DNA of 64,000 nucleotides from positions 2,645,501 through 2,709,500 of the forward strand of contig NZ_CP051630.1 of NCBI RefSeq assembly GCF_012848855.1, read 5' to 3'. The translations under genes were made by a program, and so were the position numbers. The stretch comes from Pyruvatibacter mobilis. Its GTDB lineage: Bacteria; Pseudomonadota; Alphaproteobacteria; CGMCC-115125. The notes under the pieces are model-generated. The model saw only the letters and a program-made list of their open reading frames with translations, was not told the origin of the DNA and did no database searches. Positions 1 through 7,372 of this stretch are shown here, piece by piece; within the stretch, counting starts at the first letter, position 1, and every line of letters starts with the position of its first letter.

Positions 1-276
1 GTGCAGACCATCCTGCTGCCGCCGGAGCGCCGTGACGAGACCGCGCTGGCCCAGGCACAGCGCCTGCTCACCAAGTCGCTCGCCCCCGTGGAAGAAGCGC
101 TTCAAGGCCGCGACTATCTGATCGGTGATTTTTCCGCCGCCGACGTGATGCTCGGGCATTCGATCTTCATGGCCAATCGCATGGGCTGCGTTACCGACGA
201 CATGCCAAACCTCAAGGCCTATGTGGCGCGCATTGCAGCGCGCCCGGCCTTCGACAAAGCCATCAACATGCAATAG
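1..276 (+). CDS. Glutathione S-transferase family protein, C-terminal part (5' end outside window)
   Basis: Partial gene: the reading frame is open at the first base, so the N-terminal thioredoxin-like domain lies upstream and the GTG at base 1 need not be the start. The visible 91 residues match the all-helical C-terminal domain of GSTs: a helix of the YLIGDFSAADVML type (the conserved N-capping box with its Asp), then a PNLKAYVARIAARPAF end typical of the family. GSTs conjugate or isomerise electrophilic substrates with glutathione in the cytoplasm. The next gene starts 28 bases downstream behind its own good ribosome site, so the two may be co-transcribed. The substrate cannot be inferred. 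Confidence 0.85.
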   Translation: MQTILLPPERRDETALAQAQRLLTKSLAPVEEALQGRDYLIGDFSAADVMLGHSIFMANRMGCVTDDMPNLKAYVARIAARPAFDKAINMQ

Positions 277-304
277 CGCCTGAAGGGCGCGCGCGGGAGG
301 TTCC

Positions 305-1339
305 ATGTCCGGCTCAGAGACGGCGATCGAGGCGCAGGCCTATATCCACCATCAATATCTGCTCGGCCTTGAGCTGATGGTGGCCACCACCAAGGGGCCG
401 GAGGTGGTGGGCGAGTGGATGTTCCGCCTGTTCCGCCGCCAGCATGAGGAGAAATTCCTCTCGAGCTTCGAGAAGCTCGGCCTTGCGGGCCTGCCGGACG
501 CTGTCGCGTGCGCGCGCTACCATGTGCTGTCCAACAGCATGGGCGGCGTCGCCGTCGAATACATGGAGGAAAGCGACCGCAAGGCCTGGGTGCGGTTCCG
601 TTATCCGCGCTGGATGTATGACGGGGCCGCCATTTGCGGCATTCCGGTAGAAGCCAGCCGGGGCTTTCTGCGCGGCTGGTACGGGCAGAACGGCGTGTCG
701 CTCAAAAACCCGCGGCTTGGGTTCGTCTGTGTGTCCGAGGACATGACCGGCGAGTTCGGCCTGTGCGGCTATTTCCGCGAATATGATCATGACCTTGGCG
801 AGGACGAGCGGCTGCAATTCGCCCGTGATGAAGTGCCGCCGCCGTTTGATCCCGCGCAGCAGCCAGCCCCGCCTGCCGGTGACTGGTCGGCGGAGCGTCT
901 GGCCAAGGCCAACCGCAACTACGCCATGGAATATATCCGCAACGGCATGGCCGCCCTTGAGGCTGTAATCGGGCGCGACGAAACGCTTGCCATCGCTCGC
1001 CGCGCCGCACGGCTGACCGGGCTTCAGACCTATCAGCATATCCGCGGGCTTGTCGGCGGCGTTGATGGCGATGTCACCGATGGAGTACGTTTCCTTTCCG
1101 ACGTGCTGACAGGCATGGGCGATGACTGCACAATCAGCGCCAATGACGATGGCAGCGTCACCCTCCGCCAGCAGGGCCTACGCATTTTGCGGGGGCTCGA
1201 ACCTGCCGAAGCGGAAACCTTGCTCGACGCCTGGACGGAGCTTTGGGCCGGGGCGCTTCAATCCCACCGCATCCGCAAGACGGCCAACGCTGTCCGCGAC
1301 GGGGACACGCTGATTTGGACCTTGCGCGATATCGCCTAG
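305..1339 (+). CDS. Conserved protein of unknown function (possible ATC-hydrolase-like)
   Basis: Codes for 344 residues. The start is supported by GGGAGG five bases before the ATG. There is no signal peptide or membrane segment, so it is probably cytoplasmic. The first 200 residues are rich in aromatic residues and arginine and contain a block with RYPRWMYDGAAICGIP around residue 100. The sequence faintly recalls proteins annotated as L-2-amino-thiazoline-4-carboxylate hydrolase-like, but I cannot point to catalytic residues, so the function is open. It lies between a GST gene and a DUF2855 gene on the same strand, 40 bases from the latter, and a TetR regulator follows. A small xenobiotic or lipid-modification operon is a reasonable guess from context only. 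Confidence 0.6.
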   Translation: MSGSETAIEAQAYIHHQYLLGLELMVATTKGPEVVGEWMFRLFRRQHEEKFLSSFEKLGLAGLPDAVACARYHVLSNSMGGVAVEYMEESDRKAWVRFRYPRWMYDGAAICGIPVEASRGFLRGWYGQNGVSLKNPRLGFVCVSEDMTGEFGLCGYFREYDHDLGEDERLQFARDEVPPPFDPAQQPAPPAGDWSAERLAKANRNYAMEYIRNGMAALEAVIGRDETLAIARRAARLTGLQTYQHIRGLVGGVDGDVTDGVRFLSDVLTGMGDDCTISANDDGSVTLRQQGLRILRGLEPAEAETLLDAWTELWAGALQSHRIRKTANAVRDGDTLIWTLRDIA

Positions 1340-1379
1340 ACTGCACAAAACGACACACGCCTTTCAGGGGGGCTGCCGC

Positions 1380-2459
1380 ATGGCACAGGATTTCATCGTC
1401 AACCGCGCGGATTTGCGCGAGGCCAAAATGGTGGACGTGCCCAACGCCGACCTTCAGGACGGCCAGGTGCTGCTTGAGGTCGAACGCTTCGCGCTGACCG
1501 CCAACAACATTTCCTATGGCATGGCGGGCGACATGCTGGGGTACTGGAATTTCTTCCCCGCCGCCGATGGCTGGGGCCGTATCCCCGCCTGGGGCATCGC
1601 CCGCGTCACCAGGAGCGCGCATCCGGACATCACCGAGGGTGCCAGGTTCTTCGGTTACATGCCCATGTCGCACCAGGTGGTAATGACGCCTGTGGATGTC
1701 TCGGCCCGCGGCTTCTCGGATGGCGCTGACCACCGTGCGCAGCTGCCGCCGATCTATCAGGAATATCTCGCCGTGACGCCGGAGAACGGGTTTGATCCGT
1801 CAACGGATGATCTGCAGTGCATCCTGCGCATCCTGTTCGTCACGTCGATGCATTTGGATGACCATCTGGCCGCGCATGACTATTTCAACGCCAACACGCT
1901 GATCATCGGCAGTGCCTCCAGCAAGACGGCGATCGGCCTCGCCTGGCTTGCCGCCAAACGGCCTGGCCTGCGCGTCGTCGGCCTTACCTCGGCGGGCAAC
2001 AAGGAATTTGTTGAGGGGCTTGGCTGCTATGACACGGTGCTCGGCTATGACGAGATCAGTTCGCTCGATGCATCAGCCCCCAGCGTCTATGTGGACATGT
2101 CCGGCAACAAGGCGGTCCTGACAGACGTCCACACTCATCTGGGCGATACCCTCAAGAACAGCACCGGCGTCGGCCTCACCCATTGGGAGTCCGCCGCAGC
2201 GCCTGATGCCGCCGAAGAGCTGCCCGGCCCGACGCCTGATTTCTTCTTCGTGCCCACCCACATGGTAGAGCACCGGGAGCGGCAGGGGCTCGCCGCCCAT
2301 GACGCCCGCATCAGCGCGGGGGCTGCGGCCTTTTATGATTTCATCAGGCCGCATCTCGCGATTACGCCGCACAGCTTTGCCGACATGGAAAAGACCTATG
2401 CGTCCCTCCTTGGCGGGCTGTCGCCGACAGCCGGCCACATGGTGACGGTCACCGCCTGA
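1380..2459 (+). CDS. DUF2855 family protein (MDR/quinone-oxidoreductase-like)
   Basis: Codes for 359 residues, the usual length for DUF2855. Family features are the N-terminal ALTANNISYGMAGD block, the YWNFFPA segment and a central NTLIIGSASSKTAIGLA stretch that looks like a Rossmann-type nucleotide loop in the medium-chain dehydrogenase superfamily. No biochemical role is established for the family as far as I know. The catalytic zinc ligands of classical alcohol dehydrogenases are not evident, so a quinone-reductase-like use of NADPH is inferred. A GGGGG run lies eight bases before the ATG. The TetR regulator 50 bases downstream may control this group. Confidence 0.8.
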   Translation: MAQDFIVNRADLREAKMVDVPNADLQDGQVLLEVERFALTANNISYGMAGDMLGYWNFFPAADGWGRIPAWGIARVTRSAHPDITEGARFFGYMPMSHQVVMTPVDVSARGFSDGADHRAQLPPIYQEYLAVTPENGFDPSTDDLQCILRILFVTSMHLDDHLAAHDYFNANTLIIGSASSKTAIGLAWLAAKRPGLRVVGLTSAGNKEFVEGLGCYDTVLGYDEISSLDASAPSVYVDMSGNKAVLTDVHTHLGDTLKNSTGVGLTHWESAAAPDAAEELPGPTPDFFFVPTHMVEHRERQGLAAHDARISAGAAAFYDFIRPHLAITPHSFADMEKTYASLLGGLSPTAGHMVTVTA

Positions 2460-2509
2460 CCGGCCTAGACTGGCCCTTTCCGTCCACCAGGCTGCGCAAG
2501 GAGACATGT

Positions 2510-3214
2510 GTGCCGGACAGCCGATCCTTCAGCCGTGACCTGCCTGTGGAGACCGCCACGGACCACCGCAATGACCAGCGCGGCGATCATCGTGGTGAAC
2601 TGCGCTCGTCCAAGGACACCAAGAAGCGCATCGCCATTCTCGATGCCGTGGTGCGGCTGATCGCCGAAGGGGGCGCCAAGTTCACCGAGCTGAGCGTGTC
2701 GGACATCGTGCAGGCGGCGGGCGTATCGCGCTCCACCTTCTATCTGCATTTCAGCGACAAGACCGGGCTGATCGAACTCCTGATCGACAAGCTGGAGGAA
2801 GACCTGGTGGAGGCGGCTGGCCTCACCAATGAGGTCTTCTACGCGGAAAGCGAAAGCTCGACGCGGGAATCGCTGATCAATTTGGCGCTCTATGTGCGCC
2901 ACAATCTGCGGCTGTTCTCAGCCGTCTATGAGGTGGTGGCGACCGACCCGGCGATCGAGCGCCGCTACCACAACATGATCCGTGCCACGGTCTATCAGCG
3001 ACGCCGCACGCTGGCCGATGAAAAGGCGTCAGGCCGCGTTGATCCGGACACCGCCAATTTCGTTCCCATGGCGCTCACCTGGATGGTGGAACGCACCATC
3101 ACCCAGCATGTGACCGCGGCGACGAAGGAAGACATCGTCTCCGACCCCGCCGCCATGGCGATGATCGACGGCCTCGCCCAGATCATCCTGCGCAGCATGC
3201 GCCCGCAGGGCTGA
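2510..3214 (+). CDS. TetR/AcrR family transcriptional regulator
   Basis: Codes for 234 residues with a GTG start six bases after a perfect AAGGAG ribosome site. Residues 1-38 are a charged, disordered-looking extension. The TetR helix-turn-helix covers about residues 61-81, with the pattern LSVSDIVQAAGVSRSTFYLHF that is diagnostic of the family. The C-terminal ligand-binding half is all-helical and ends in a hydrophobic dimer-type helix. It probably represses itself and the upstream genes (DUF2855 protein, unknown protein, GST), but no operator palindrome was identified in the short 50-base spacer. The inducer is unknown. Confidence 0.88.
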   Translation: MPDSRSFSRDLPVETATDHRNDQRGDHRGELRSSKDTKKRIAILDAVVRLIAEGGAKFTELSVSDIVQAAGVSRSTFYLHFSDKTGLIELLIDKLEEDLVEAAGLTNEVFYAESESSTRESLINLALYVRHNLRLFSAVYEVVATDPAIERRYHNMIRATVYQRRRTLADEKASGRVDPDTANFVPMALTWMVERTITQHVTAATKEDIVSDPAAMAMIDGLAQIILRSMRPQG

Positions 3215-3246
3215 GCCGTACGTCCCCCGCCTTTCCGGCCCCGCCA

Positions 3247-3276
3247 CTTGATCTGTAGTAATCTGCCCCCCATTTA
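3247..3276 (+). promoter_or_regulatory. Sigma-32 (RpoH)-type heat-shock promoter for hsp20
   Basis: CTTGAT at 3247-3252 and CCCCATTTA at 3268-3276 are separated by 15 bases. The E. coli sigma-32 consensus is CTTGAA, 13-17 bases, CCCCATNTA, so the -10 element fits completely and the -35 element differs at one base. It lies about 105 bases before the Hsp20 start codon, which gives a roughly 100-base leader. Read by eye; no mapped transcription start. Confidence 0.7.
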
Positions 3277-3283
3277 TTAAGGG

Positions 3284-3382
3284 TCCGGTGCCCATACTGG
3301 GGCCGGGCGGATCGGTTTGGCAGGTTTCTGCCGTTTTTGGCCGGTCTGGTGACAAAGCCGCTTCACTGATGAGGGCTTTTGA
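3284..3382 (+). promoter_or_regulatory. Candidate RNA thermometer in the hsp20 leader
   Basis: The leader downstream of the sigma-32 box can form two hairpins. The first pairs GGCAG (3319-3323) with CTGCC (3328-3332) across GTTT. The second pairs AAAGCC (3354-3359) with GGCTTT (3374-3379), which partly hides the GAGGG ribosome site (3371-3375) just before the ATG at 3383. ROSE-type thermometers upstream of alphaproteobacterial hsp20 genes work in this way. I did not find a clear ROSE core, so the class is unassigned. Confidence 0.45.
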
Positions 3383-3913
3383 ATGGCACGGGTTACCCCC
3401 TTTACCCACCCGTTGCTGCTTGGCTTCGATGGCCTTGAGCAGCTTCTGGACAGGGTCGGCAGGCTGTCCAATGACGGCTATCCGCCCTTCAATATCGAAC
3501 AGACGTCCCTCGGCACCGACGCGGGTCCAGATGCCCATGCGGGCGGCGCCCAGCGCTTCCGCATCACGCTGGCGGTTGCCGGCTTCACGGAGAATGCCCT
3601 CTCGGTCACCGTGGAAGGCAATGAGCTGGTGATCCGCGGCAAGCAGCAGGATGACGGCGACCGCGCCTTCCTGCATCGCGGCATTGCGGCCCGGCAGTTC
3701 GTGCGGGTGTTCGTTCTCGCCGACGGGCTGGAAGTGGAAGGGGCCGACCTCGAAAACGGTCTTCTGAGTATCGACCTCGTGAAGCCTGAACCCGCCCATC
3801 ATGTCCGCCGGATCGAGATAGGCTCGCAGGCGCAGCCGCGCCAGCGCATCGAAAGCCGCCGCATCAACGGCTCCGACGGAGCATCCGCCGAACCCGAAGA
3901 CACCGCCGTCTGA
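3383..3913 (+). CDS. Hsp20 family small heat-shock protein
   Basis: Codes for 176 residues, an ATP-independent holdase chaperone that keeps unfolding proteins soluble until DnaK/ClpB refold them. The alpha-crystallin domain runs from about residue 50 to 145: the FRITLAVAGF strand, the LVIRGKQQ strand and the late ENGLLSIDL strand with its conserved glycine and leucine. The C-terminal tail after residue 145 is polar and the I-X-I anchoring motif is only weakly visible (around RRIEIGS). The gene sits behind a sigma-32-type promoter and a structured leader. It is followed 31 bases later by a DUF1150 gene, a pairing common in alphaproteobacteria. Confidence 0.93.
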   Translation: MARVTPFTHPLLLGFDGLEQLLDRVGRLSNDGYPPFNIEQTSLGTDAGPDAHAGGAQRFRITLAVAGFTENALSVTVEGNELVIRGKQQDDGDRAFLHRGIAARQFVRVFVLADGLEVEGADLENGLLSIDLVKPEPAHHVRRIEIGSQAQPRQRIESRRINGSDGASAEPEDTAV

Positions 3914-3944
3914 TTCAGAGGCACAGGTAAGGAGTACGCGACCC

Positions 3945-4217
3945 ATGAATGACAGCACGTTTGACACCCGCGCCCCTGCTCCCATGATGAGCAGCAAGGA
4001 CTTCGCCGAGTTCGGCGCACCGAAAACCGTCTATGTGCGCGAGATCGGCCAGGATGATGTCCGCGAAGTGGTCGGCGAGGATACTAAGATCCCGCACGAT
4101 GCCCGCTTCTTCGCGGTGCACTCGGCCAATGGCACGCGCATGGCCATCGTCGATGACCGCGACGCAGCCTTTGCCGGCGCGCGCCAGTATGACCTCGACC
4201 CCGTGAGCGTTCACTGA
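3945..4217 (+). CDS. DUF1150 family protein
   Basis: Codes for 90 residues. Recognised by the conserved DFAEFGAPKTVYVREI segment (about residues 25-40) and the late RMAIVDDRDAAFAGARQYDL segment, both typical of DUF1150 proteins, which usually sit directly after hsp20 in alphaproteobacteria. It has no signal peptide, membrane segment or cysteine. The function is unknown. Co-transcription from the heat-shock promoter suggests a stress-related accessory role. A strong terminator follows 27 bases after the stop. Confidence 0.82.
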   Translation: MNDSTFDTRAPAPMMSSKDFAEFGAPKTVYVREIGQDDVREVVGEDTKIPHDARFFAVHSANGTRMAIVDDRDAAFAGARQYDLDPVSVH

Positions 4218-4244
4218 CGAAAGACCGGGGTCACCCAACACGGC

Positions 4245-4281
4245 AAAAGGCCGCTGCCCCTTTAGGGGGCGCGGCCTTTTT
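4245..4281. terminator. Bidirectional intrinsic terminator between DUF1150 gene and ptsN
   Basis: A GC-rich inverted repeat (AAAAGGCCGC then TGCCCC, loop, GGGGGCG then CGGCCTTTTT) is flanked by A and T runs, so it can end transcription of both convergent operons. Confidence 0.85.
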
Positions 4282-4314
4282 CATGGGCAGTGACCTTAAT
4301 GCCTTGCCGGACAC

Positions 4315-4779
4315 TCAGGCTGCGTGGCTTGCCGCGGGCTGGGTCAGCACTTCGTGGATTTCCTGGGCGGTCGCCGCCGCGCGCAGGGCATTGGTGACGC
4401 CCTCATTACGCAGCAGGCGCGAGATACGGGCCAGCGCTTTCAGATGGTCAGCGCCGGATTCCTCCGGCACCAGCAGCAGGAAGACGAGGTCCACCGGCTC
4501 GTCATCCACCGCGTCGAACTCGATGGGCGCATCCAGCCGGGCGAAGAAGCCCTCGAGATGCTCCATGTCTTCCAGGCGCGCATGCGGGATGGCGATGCCA
4601 TGGCCGACGCCGGTGGAGCCCAGCCGCTCACGCTCAATCAGCGCATCGAAGATGATGCGGGCGTCAATGCCGGAGGCTTCCGCGGCGCGGGTGGCGAGAT
4701 CCTGAAGCACCTGCTTCTTGCTGCCCGCATGAAAGCTCGCGAAAACGCGTTCGGCCGTAACCAGATCCGAGAGATCCAT
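4315..4779 (-). CDS. ptsN: PtsN, nitrogen-regulatory PTS EIIA-like protein
   Basis: Codes for 154 residues from the ATG at 4779, which gives the family-typical N-terminus MDLSDL; an in-frame TTG at 4812 would add 11 residues. PtsN is the last phosphate acceptor of the nitrogen PTS. It acts by protein contact, for example on potassium transport and stringent-response partners, not by moving sugar. The phospho-acceptor histidine is in GHGIAIPHAR (His66). The length fits EIIA-Ntr. It is the last gene of the lpt-rpoN-hpf run, 100 bases after hpf. No npr or rapZ partner is visible here. Confidence 0.92.
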   Translation of the reverse strand: MDLSDLVTAERVFASFHAGSKKQVLQDLATRAAEASGIDARIIFDALIERERLGSTGVGHGIAIPHARLEDMEHLEGFFARLDAPIEFDAVDDEPVDLVFLLLVPEESGADHLKALARISRLLRNEGVTNALRAAATAQEIHEVLTQPAASHAA

Positions 4780-4879
4780 ATCTGCAATGTGGCGGCCCGC
4801 GCGGCCCTTCAAGCCTCGCGGTGACGCCCCTTCTACAAAACTGTTGCTACGTGTCTATGTGGCGCGCGCGCAGGCTTTG

Positions 4880-5473
4880 TCAGCCCTGGCCGCCAAGTTC
4901 CACCCAACCGATGTTTCCATCCTCGCGGCGATACACCATGCTCACCGCGTCATTGGACCCGGACTTGAAGAGCAGGAACGGCGCATCCGCCAGATCCATG
5001 CGCATCACGGCCTCGCCTACGGAGAGGCGGTGCAGGGTCTTCGTCGTCTCGGCGATGATGACCGGCTGGTCGTCATTGCCCGTATTGTCGCTGGCGGTAT
5101 CCGTCTCCGCCTCGTCCTCACCGCCGGACAGCACGCGCGCCGGCAGCTCGATTTCCTCCGGCGCCGGGCGCCCTTCGGCGTGATGATCCTTCAGCCGGCG
5201 CTTGTGGCGGCGCAGGCGCTTTTCCATGCGGTCGGCGGCACCGTCAAAGGCGGAATAGATCTCGCCCGCGCGCGCCTGGCTCTGCATGACGACACCATGG
5301 CCCAGGCGCAGCGTGCAATCGGCCTGGAACTCATGGCCTTCCTTCGAGAACACCACATGGGCGTCGATGGCACGGCCGAGATATTTCTCGGCGGCGGCTT
5401 CCAGACGGTCGGTGACATGGACGCGCAGGGCATCCCCCACATCAATATGCTTGCCGGTGACCTGAACCTGCAT
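4880..5473 (-). CDS. hpf: Ribosome hibernation promoting factor, long form
   Basis: Codes for 197 residues. The ATG at 5473 is chosen because it gives the canonical MQVQVTGKHIDVGDALR start and has AGAGG just upstream; an upstream extension to 5620 would read through the promoter region. The N-terminal S30AE/YfiA domain (residues 1-100) blocks the decoding centre. A linker rich in Asp, Glu and Thr covers about residues 115-140. The C-terminal domain (about 140-197, with KTLHRLSVGEAVMRMDL and the FLLFKSGSN block) makes 100S ribosome dimers in long-form HPF. It sits between rpoN and ptsN and has its own likely promoter at 5630-5658. Confidence 0.94.
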   Translation of the reverse strand: MQVQVTGKHIDVGDALRVHVTDRLEAAAEKYLGRAIDAHVVFSKEGHEFQADCTLRLGHGVVMQSQARAGEIYSAFDGAADRMEKRLRRHKRRLKDHHAEGRPAPEEIELPARVLSGGEDEAETDTASDNTGNDDQPVIIAETTKTLHRLSVGEAVMRMDLADAPFLLFKSGSNDAVSMVYRREDGNIGWVELGGQG

Positions 5474-5623
5474 GGGGCCTCTGATTTTCGTGTTTAGGCG
5501 ATGTATCGCAAATGGATCAATCGCAGTTGTTGCAGCTCGGGCGGGGCCGATGTGGCCCTGTGCGGACCCCGGTCCGCCGCCTGTCTGATTGTGGCGCTTT
5601 CCGAGCTGCCTGCCAATCACAAG

Positions 5624-5658
5624 CGCCGGACCCTAGTGAGGTCCGGCGGGGGTGTCAA
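5624..5658 (-). promoter_or_regulatory. Sigma-70-type promoter of hpf with overlapping inverted repeat
   Basis: On the minus strand, TTGACA (complement of 5653-5658) and TAGGGT (complement of 5630-5635) lie 17 bases apart. The -35 element is perfect. A 9-base perfect inverted repeat, CGCCGGACC (5624-5632) and GGTCCGGCG (5640-5648), straddles the -10 element and could be an operator or the first hairpin of the transcript. Confidence 0.6.
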
Positions 5659-5713
5659 CACGGCCGGGGCTGCTGCAAGGCAGGCATGACGCCACCCCAT
5701 TAACCCTTTAATT

Positions 5714-7348
5714 TCAGGCGCTTAGCTTCTTCTGTCGGCGACGCTCGACCGACGAGGGGATGTTCATCGCCTCCCGGTATTTGGCCACCGTGCGCCGGGC
5801 GATATCAATGCCCGACAGCTTGAGCATTTCCACGATCTTGTCGTCCGACAGGATCTTCTTCGGGCTTTCCGAATCAATCAGCTCGCGGATGCGGTGCCGC
5901 ACGGCCTCGGCGGAATGGGCATCGCCCCCATCGGTGGAGGATATCGCTGAGGTGAAGAAATATTTGAGCTCGAAGACACCGCGCGAGGTCGCCATGAACT
6001 TGTTGGACGTCACGCGGCTCACCGTCGATTCATGCATGTCGATGGCGTCCGCGATGGTCTTGAGGTTCAGGGGCCGCAGATGCGAGACGCCATGGGCGAA
6101 GAAGCCGTCCTGCTGGCGCACGATCTCACGGCTCACCTTCAGGATCGTCCGGGCGCGCTGGTCGAGGCTCTTCACCAGCCAGTTGGCGCTCTGCAGGCAA
6201 TCCGACAGGTAGAGCTTGTCGTCCTTGTTCTGGGTCGCCCCGGAAACGGTTGCATAATATTGCTGGTTCACCAGCACACGCGGCAGGGTCTCGGTGTTGA
6301 GTTCCACCGTCCAGCCGCCGCCCTGAGCCGCGCGCACGAATACATCCGGCACCACGGGGGCCGCTGTCTCGCCGCCGAAGGTCAGGCCCGGGCGCGGATC
6401 CAGAGCACGGATCTCGGCGATCATGTCGCGGATATCTTCCTCGTCCACGCCGCACAGTTTGCAGAGCTGGGCAAGGTCGCGCCGCGCCACCAGTTCGAGA
6501 TTGTCGAGGAAACATTGCATCGCCGGGTCGAGCCGGTCCTGCTCGGCAAGTTGCAGCGCCATGCATTCCTTCAGCGAGCGGGCCATGACGCCGGTGGGCT
6601 CGAAGCCCTGCATCACGGTCAGCATGCCTTCCACATCCTCCAGCGCCACGCCGAGGCGGTCGGCGATGTCGGCAAGGCCATCAATCCCGTCCTCGAAGCG
6701 CAGATAGCCCGCGTCATCCACGCAGTCGATGAGGAAGCGGCCGATCAGCCGCTTGGCCGGGTCGAACACCGACACATCAAGCTGCTCGGTGAGGAATTCG
6801 TGCAGGGTCTGGTCGCGGGTCAGGCGGCTTTCAAGATCAAGGTCGCCATCGGGTGCCGCGCCGCCCGCACCGCTGCCGCCGGAAGCCGACCAGTCCGATC
6901 CGCCCAGCGCTGCCGGTGTGGCGTCGCCTTCTGCCCCTGCTGCGCCTGTGCGGTCAGACCCGGTATCGTCCGGGTACATATCTTCAAAGCCAGAATCCAT
7001 CTCGGATGCCGGCGAGGCATCATTGAGGGAAAGCTGGCCCGCATCCGCGTCGCTGAAACCATCATCGCCGCCCGCGTCGCCACCAGCGTCTCCGCTAGGA
7101 TCACCGCCGCTATCAGCGCCCGTATCACCGGAAGCGTCCGCCCGTTCGCGATCGGCGCTCTCTGCGGCCATGTCGGGAATGTCAGCGCGTTCATCGCGGT
7201 CAAGCAGCGGGTTTTTCTCCAGCTCCTGCTCGACGAAATTGGAAAGTTCGATATTGGAGAGCTGCAGAAGTTTGATCGCCTGCTGCAGCTGGGGCGTCAT
7301 GACCAGGGATTGTCCCTGGCGTATCTCCAGCCGTGGTGCCAGTGCCAT
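5714..7348 (-). CDS. rpoN: RNA polymerase sigma-54 factor
   Basis: Codes for 544 residues. Sigma-54 directs polymerase to -24/-12 promoters and needs enhancer-binding ATPases. Region I (residues 1-50) shows the glutamine- and leucine-rich activator-contact helix. The core-binding region starts near residue 171 (LESRLTRDQTLHEFL). A DNA-binding helix-turn-helix lies at about 425-450 (TIADAIDMHESTVSRVTSNK). The RpoN box ARRTVAKYR is near residue 520, before a lysine/arginine-rich end. Residues 51-170 are an unusually long acidic linker, including a Gly/Asp-rich tract at 71-105. It follows lptB by 24 bases, the order usual in proteobacteria. Confidence 0.97.
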   Translation of the reverse strand: MALAPRLEIRQGQSLVMTPQLQQAIKLLQLSNIELSNFVEQELEKNPLLDRDERADIPDMAAESADRERADASGDTGADSGGDPSGDAGGDAGGDDGFSDADAGQLSLNDASPASEMDSGFEDMYPDDTGSDRTGAAGAEGDATPAALGGSDWSASGGSGAGGAAPDGDLDLESRLTRDQTLHEFLTEQLDVSVFDPAKRLIGRFLIDCVDDAGYLRFEDGIDGLADIADRLGVALEDVEGMLTVMQGFEPTGVMARSLKECMALQLAEQDRLDPAMQCFLDNLELVARRDLAQLCKLCGVDEEDIRDMIAEIRALDPRPGLTFGGETAAPVVPDVFVRAAQGGGWTVELNTETLPRVLVNQQYYATVSGATQNKDDKLYLSDCLQSANWLVKSLDQRARTILKVSREIVRQQDGFFAHGVSHLRPLNLKTIADAIDMHESTVSRVTSNKFMATSRGVFELKYFFTSAISSTDGGDAHSAEAVRHRIRELIDSESPKKILSDDKIVEMLKLSGIDIARRTVAKYREAMNIPSSVERRRQKKLSA

Positions 7349-7372
7349 CGCGCGCCCCGTTCCCGCCTCGCC

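Noticed and set aside
3319-3336. GGCAG-CTGCC hairpin followed by GTTTTT as an intrinsic terminator
   Set aside because: It would stop transcription between the heat-shock promoter and hsp20; the stem is only five base pairs, so it is treated as part of the leader fold.
4880-5620. Longer start of hpf at 5620
   Set aside because: It would put the likely promoter (5630-5658) directly against the coding start, adds a non-family extension, and the ATG at 5473 has a good ribosome site and the conserved N-terminus.
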